Positions 60,541 through 64,000 of a DNA stretch of 64,000 nucleotides are shown in pieces. Source of the stretch: Hydrogenobacter sp. GTDB lineage: Bacteria > Aquificota > Aquificia > Aquificales > Aquificaceae. The notes beneath the pieces were generated by a model, which made no database searches, was not told where the DNA came from, and saw only the letters and a list, made by a program, of their open reading frames with translations. The translations under genes and the position numbers were made by a program. The stretch lies in the NCBI GenBank assembly GCA_041287335.1, contig JBEULM010000051.1, forward strand, positions 1-64,000. The letters are read 5' to 3'. Position 1 is the first letter of the stretch; every line of letters starts with the position of its first letter.

Positions 60541-63500
60541 CTATCTGAGTATGTCCTTCTGCACTTCTTCTGGGGATGGTATAACTGCGAGCCTTTTTAC
60601 CTTTGAGGCGTAATACATAATAGGTATGAGAACGAGAGTTAGGGTAGTTGAACCTATGGTTCCGAATATCAAGGATATGGCAAGTCCGTTAAATATAGGA
60701 TCAAAGAGTATCACAAAAGCACCTACAATAACCGCAACCGCTGTCAATAATATTGGGCGTGTTCTTATGACTCCTGCCTCAACAACAGCCAGATGAGGTG
60801 GTACACCGTCCCTTATTCTCTCTTCAGCAAAGTCTACCAAAAGTATGGAATTCCTTACTATTATACCGGCAAGAGCGATAAATCCTATCATGGAAGTTGC
60901 TGTGAAGAAGGCACCAAGTAACAAATGCCCCGGTACTATACCTACCAAGGTAAGAGGTATAGGTGCCATTATAACGCCAGGCACTTTAAAGTCCTTAAAC
61001 CAACCCAATATGAGAACGTACATAACAAAAAGGGCTACTCCAAAGGCAAGCCCTAGATCCCTAAAAACCTCTAAGGTAATTTGCATCTCACCATCCCACT
61101 TGATGTAAATACTGTCTTCCACGAGAGGTAAAGACATCCAAAGCTCTTTTATACCTCCGTAAGGGTTGGGAATATTTAGGACTCTGTTTCTCACATCAAG
61201 TATACCGTAAAAGGGGGCTTCCTCCCTTCCAGAAACGTCACCTATTACGTAAACTACCCTTCTGAGGTTCTTGTGATATATAGTGGTAGGTAGAGTATCT
61301 TCCGAAATAGAAACGAGCTCCGAAAGAGGAATGAGCTTGCCATCTCTTGTGGGTATTTTCAGGTTTTTCAAAAGGTCCATAGTCCTATACTTTTCGTCAA
61401 ACCTTATCACTATAGGTACGTGTTCGGCGTCGGTGTTTTGCAACACTCCCACTTGGTATCCACCTATCAAAGCTCTCAGTGTATTTACAAGCTCCTCTTT
61501 GCTAAGACCAGCCATTTTCAATTTGTCTTCCTTTGCAATGAGCTTTATCATAGGTGCAGGTTCTTCTAAGTATATACCCGCATCCGTTATAGAAGGTGTC
61601 TCCTTGAAAACTTTTAAAACCTCCTTTGCGAACTTTTCTTGCTCTTTCAGATCAGGTCCATAAACTTCGGCTACTATGGGAGACAGTACGGGAGGACCTG
61701 GTGGAACCTCCACTACTGCCACGTACTTGGCACCGTATTGACGGGCTATTTCATGTACAGTAGGTCTTATCCTTTTGGCGAAATCGTGGGATTGTTCCAA
61801 TCTTTCGTGTTTATTTATGAGATTTACCTGAATATCCGCTAAATTCGTTCCGTGCCTCAAATAGTAGTGCCTCACAAGACCGTTGAAGTTAAAGGGAGAT
61901 GCTGTACCTACATATATTTGGTAATCTGTAACTATGCTTTGTTTTGATACATAATCACCTATCGCCTTGGCGACTTCCAAGGTTTTTTCCAAAGGTGTAC
62001 CCTCGGGCATATCAAGAACTATTTGAAGCTCACTTTTGTTATCATACGGTAGCATCTTCACTATAACTGCTTTTGTGACGAAAAGACTGAGGGACAAAAT
62101 AAGTAGAAGCAACGTAAAGGTATAAAAGGCATACCTTTTAGGTTTACTGATGATCAAAGGCACCATGATCCTCGAATATACCCTCCAGAAGGCTGTATTT
62201 TTTATATCTATTTCATGCATGTTAGCCTCTCGATCGTGTCTTAGGAATTTGTAAGATGCCCATGGTGTTATTATGAAAGCTACCAAGAGTGAGAAGAACA
62301 TGGCAACAGAGGCGTTTATGGGTATTGGTCTCATATAGGGTCCCATAAGCCCTGTAACGAAAGCCATGGGCATAAGGGCGGAGATAACTGTAAACGTTGC
62401 TAATATAGTTGGATTCCCCACCTCGTCGGTAGCTCTCACTATCGCTTCTCGAGGAGTTTTTGCAAGTTTGAGCTCAAACCACCTATGTATGTTTTCCACA
62501 ACAACTATAGCGTCATCTACGAGAATGCCTATTGCGAAGATGAGAGCAAAAAGGGTGACCCTGTTTAACGTAAATCCGTACATCTCGCTCAAGAAGAGGG
62601 CTATAGCCAAGGTTATAGGAACTGCTATGCCAACAACCACCGCTTCTCTTACCCCTAAAGCCACAGCGATGAGCAGTATTACAGAAAAGGTGGCTATAAA
62701 GAGGTGCTCAAGAAGTTCGTCAGCTTTTTCTTTGGCGGTTTCTCCGTAATTCCTCGTTACTGTAATATTCACATCTTTTGGTATTATGTTACCTTTTAAG
62801 TGATCAACAAGGCGTAGCACTTCTTCTGCAACATTTACCGCATTTGTGCCTTTCCTCTTTGAAACAGCTATGGTTACAGCTGGATAAAGATCTCCCTCCT
62901 TAACATTTTTTATGCCTTTTTCATCTGCCTTAGGACCAAAACCCATAAGTACGTAATCTTTTATCTCTGAAGGACCATCTATTACTTGTGCTACATCTTT
63001 GAGATAAACCGGCTTACCGTTTACCACTGTTACAAGTATGTTCTCCACATCCTCCTTTGATTTTAGAAATTCGCCAGTCCTTATCTGATAAACTTTGTTA
63101 GCTTGTGTTATATTCCCGCTAACTTCTTGTGCGTTTGCACTTTTTATTACCTGAGCCAAGTAAAGAGGTGATATGTTATAGGCTTGTATCTTTGTTGGAT
63201 CAAGTATTATCCTTATCTCTCTCGGTCTTCCTCCTACAACAAAAACGTCAGCAACATCATTGATCTTTTTTATTTCATTTTCAACGGTTGAGGCTATTCT
63301 CCTCAGGCTGTACCAGTCATAAGACTTTCCCCAAAGGGTAAGGGTCAATATGGGAACATCATCAATGGACTTAGACTTTATCAATGGAGGAAGAACAACA
63401 CCTGGCGGTGCAAGATCCATAGCTGACATCATTTTTGTATTCAGATCCACGAGGGCTTTTACCGGATCTGTTCCTACATAAAACCTTGCGGTAACTACCG

Positions 63501-63777
63501 CTTTACCTTCAGAAGATGCCGAGTATATGTACTCGATGTCTTTCAACTCCCAAAGTTTTTTCTCAAGCGGTGTGACAACCCTCCTTTCTACTTCCTCTGG
63601 TGTAGCACCTGGATAGCTTATGAATATATCTATCATTGGTACCACTATCTGAGGCTCTTCCTCTTTCGGAGTTGTTATCACTGCAAAAATACCCAGAGCC
63701 AAAGATACAAGTACGAGCAGGGGGGTAAGCTTGGAATCTATAAAGTAGTTAGCGAGTCTTCCCGCAAGCCCGTACAT
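60541..63777 (-). CDS. RND family efflux permease (AcrB/CzcA-like)
   Basis: 1078 residues, 12 membrane segments predicted in the usual two halves. N-terminal IDIFISYPGATPEEVERRVVTPLEKKLW; TM4 region GILVDDAIVVVENIHRW carries the Asp pair of the proton relay; second half GFIALAGIIVRNSILLVDFAEER. The periplasmic loops show the porter and docking repeats. Inner membrane trimeric pump; substrate (drug, metal, lipid) not determinable by eye. The adaptor gene precedes it by 1 base, forming the usual MFP-RND operon; the outer membrane channel gene is not in view. Confidence 0.92.
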   Translation of the reverse strand: MYGLAGRLANYFIDSKLTPLLVLVSLALGIFAVITTPKEEEPQIVVPMIDIFISYPGATPEEVERRVVTPLEKKLWELKDIEYIYSASSEGKAVVTARFYVGTDPVKALVDLNTKMMSAMDLAPPGVVLPPLIKSKSIDDVPILTLTLWGKSYDWYSLRRIASTVENEIKKINDVADVFVVGGRPREIRIILDPTKIQAYNISPLYLAQVIKSANAQEVSGNITQANKVYQIRTGEFLKSKEDVENILVTVVNGKPVYLKDVAQVIDGPSEIKDYVLMGFGPKADEKGIKNVKEGDLYPAVTIAVSKRKGTNAVNVAEEVLRLVDHLKGNIIPKDVNITVTRNYGETAKEKADELLEHLFIATFSVILLIAVALGVREAVVVGIAVPITLAIALFLSEMYGFTLNRVTLFALIFAIGILVDDAIVVVENIHRWFELKLAKTPREAIVRATDEVGNPTILATFTVISALMPMAFVTGLMGPYMRPIPINASVAMFFSLLVAFIITPWASYKFLRHDREANMHEIDIKNTAFWRVYSRIMVPLIISKPKRYAFYTFTLLLLILSLSLFVTKAVIVKMLPYDNKSELQIVLDMPEGTPLEKTLEVAKAIGDYVSKQSIVTDYQIYVGTASPFNFNGLVRHYYLRHGTNLADIQVNLINKHERLEQSHDFAKRIRPTVHEIARQYGAKYVAVVEVPPGPPVLSPIVAEVYGPDLKEQEKFAKEVLKVFKETPSITDAGIYLEEPAPMIKLIAKEDKLKMAGLSKEELVNTLRALIGGYQVGVLQNTDAEHVPIVIRFDEKYRTMDLLKNLKIPTRDGKLIPLSELVSISEDTLPTTIYHKNLRRVVYVIGDVSGREEAPFYGILDVRNRVLNIPNPYGGIKELWMSLPLVEDSIYIKWDGEMQITLEVFRDLGLAFGVALFVMYVLILGWFKDFKVPGVIMAPIPLTLVGIVPGHLLLGAFFTATSMIGFIALAGIIVRNSILLVDFAEERIRDGVPPHLAVVEAGVIRTRPILLTAVAVIVGAFVILFDPIFNGLAISLIFGTIGSTTLTLVLIPIMYYASKVKRLAVIPSPEEVQKDILR

Positions 63778-63778
63778 C

Positions 63779-64000
63779 TTATCCTCCTATCTTACATCCG
63801 TCACAAGCTCTCTCTATACCTTCTGTTACTATTCGTTCATCCGCGCTAAGTCCGGACAGAACTTCAACCATATTTCCTCTCCTTTCTCCGAGCTTCACAA
63901 AACGAAGTTCCAATGTATTGTCCGGTTTTACTACCCAAACCCCAGTAAAATCAAACCTCCTGAATATGGCACTCTCAGGCACAAGCAATACATTCAATTT
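63779..64000 (-). CDS. RND efflux periplasmic adaptor, C-terminal end only
   Basis: The frame is open to the window edge; about 72 codons are seen. VPESAIFRRFDFTGVWVVKPDNTLELRFVKLGERRGNMVEVLSGLSADERIVTEGIE is the typical end of HlyD/MFP adaptor subunits (VxxGLxxGDxVVxxG motif). A C-terminal CDGCKIGG tail carries two cysteines. The N-terminal part lies beyond the window. It links the RND pump to an outer membrane channel. Confidence 0.88.
   Translation of the reverse strand, partial: KLNVLLVPESAIFRRFDFTGVWVVKPDNTLELRFVKLGERRGNMVEVLSGLSADERIVTEGIERACDGCKIGG

Overview
The window looks like a piece of chromosome from a thermophilic, autotrophic member of the Aquificales, probably the Aquificaceae (Hydrogenobacter/Thermocrinis/Aquifex relatives). 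Three things point there. First, a stand-alone citryl-CoA lyase, a class I fumarase beta subunit and a multi-subunit 2-oxoacid:ferredoxin oxidoreductase together indicate a reductive TCA cycle of the two-step citrate-cleavage type. Second, the DNA ligase is of the archaeal ATP-dependent type and the tryptophan synthase is TrpB2. Third, unrelated genes are tightly packed in overlapping strings, with a DUF507 protein. LpxK, TonB-receptor and SurA/PpiD-like genes show a Gram-negative envelope. Genus assignment is inference.

Layout: 1-3.9 kb holds trpB2 (cut by the window edge), a small secreted protein, tRNA-Asn, minCDE and a HAD phosphatase. 3.9-7.6 kb (minus) is an envelope operon: parvulin, SurA-like chaperone, glycosyltransferase, polysaccharide deacetylase. 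7.7-13.5 kb holds glcD, a DUF507 protein with a possible 35-residue ORF coupled to it, a methyltransferase, atpC, gspG and two glycosyltransferases. 13.5-14.2 kb is a non-coding, AT-rich, repeat-filled block, the least explained DNA here. 14.2-24.3 kb is a plus-strand run: an APH-like kinase, leuA, trxB, eno, ftsB, ribD, fmt, two uncharacterised genes, dapA, a membrane protein and rusA. 24.3-30.6 kb holds an NlpD-like LysM protein, acyP, a lipoprotein, ispH, a TetR regulator next to a DsrE-like gene with a clear operator, a thioredoxin-fold protein, a P-loop kinase and a CtpA protease.

30.7-34.8 kb is the five-gene oxidoreductase operon interrupted by a shortened Uma2-like ORF. 35-40 kb holds nuoH behind a histidine kinase, the divergent response regulator and a TonB-dependent receptor. 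40.1-43.9 kb holds tRNA-Met, ATP-dependent ligase, tRNA-Lys overlapping the end of lpxK, and a flippase-like membrane protein. 44-48.5 kb is an overlapping operon of an HTH/coiled-coil protein, a tyrosine recombinase, trmD, a metallo-hydrolase and rimO. 48.5-52.5 kb holds fumarase beta, pilT, pilC and ychF. 52.5-56.6 kb (minus) is a tightly coupled set: DksA-like protein, iron alcohol dehydrogenase, Ser/Thr kinase, deacetylase, glycosyltransferase. 56.7-64 kb holds a PpiD-like chaperone, citryl-CoA lyase, a PsiE-like protein, homoserine dehydrogenase and an RND efflux system cut by the window end.

No prophage, insertion sequence or CRISPR array was found. The most interesting signals are the repeat block at 13.5-14.2 kb, the lpxK/tRNA-Lys overlap, the domesticated HTH-recombinase pair, the TetR operator set inside a promoter spacer, the Uma2-like ORF inside the oxidoreductase operon, and a repeated promoter geometry (-10 box 6-10 bases before the start codon) that predicts many leaderless or nearly leaderless mRNAs.
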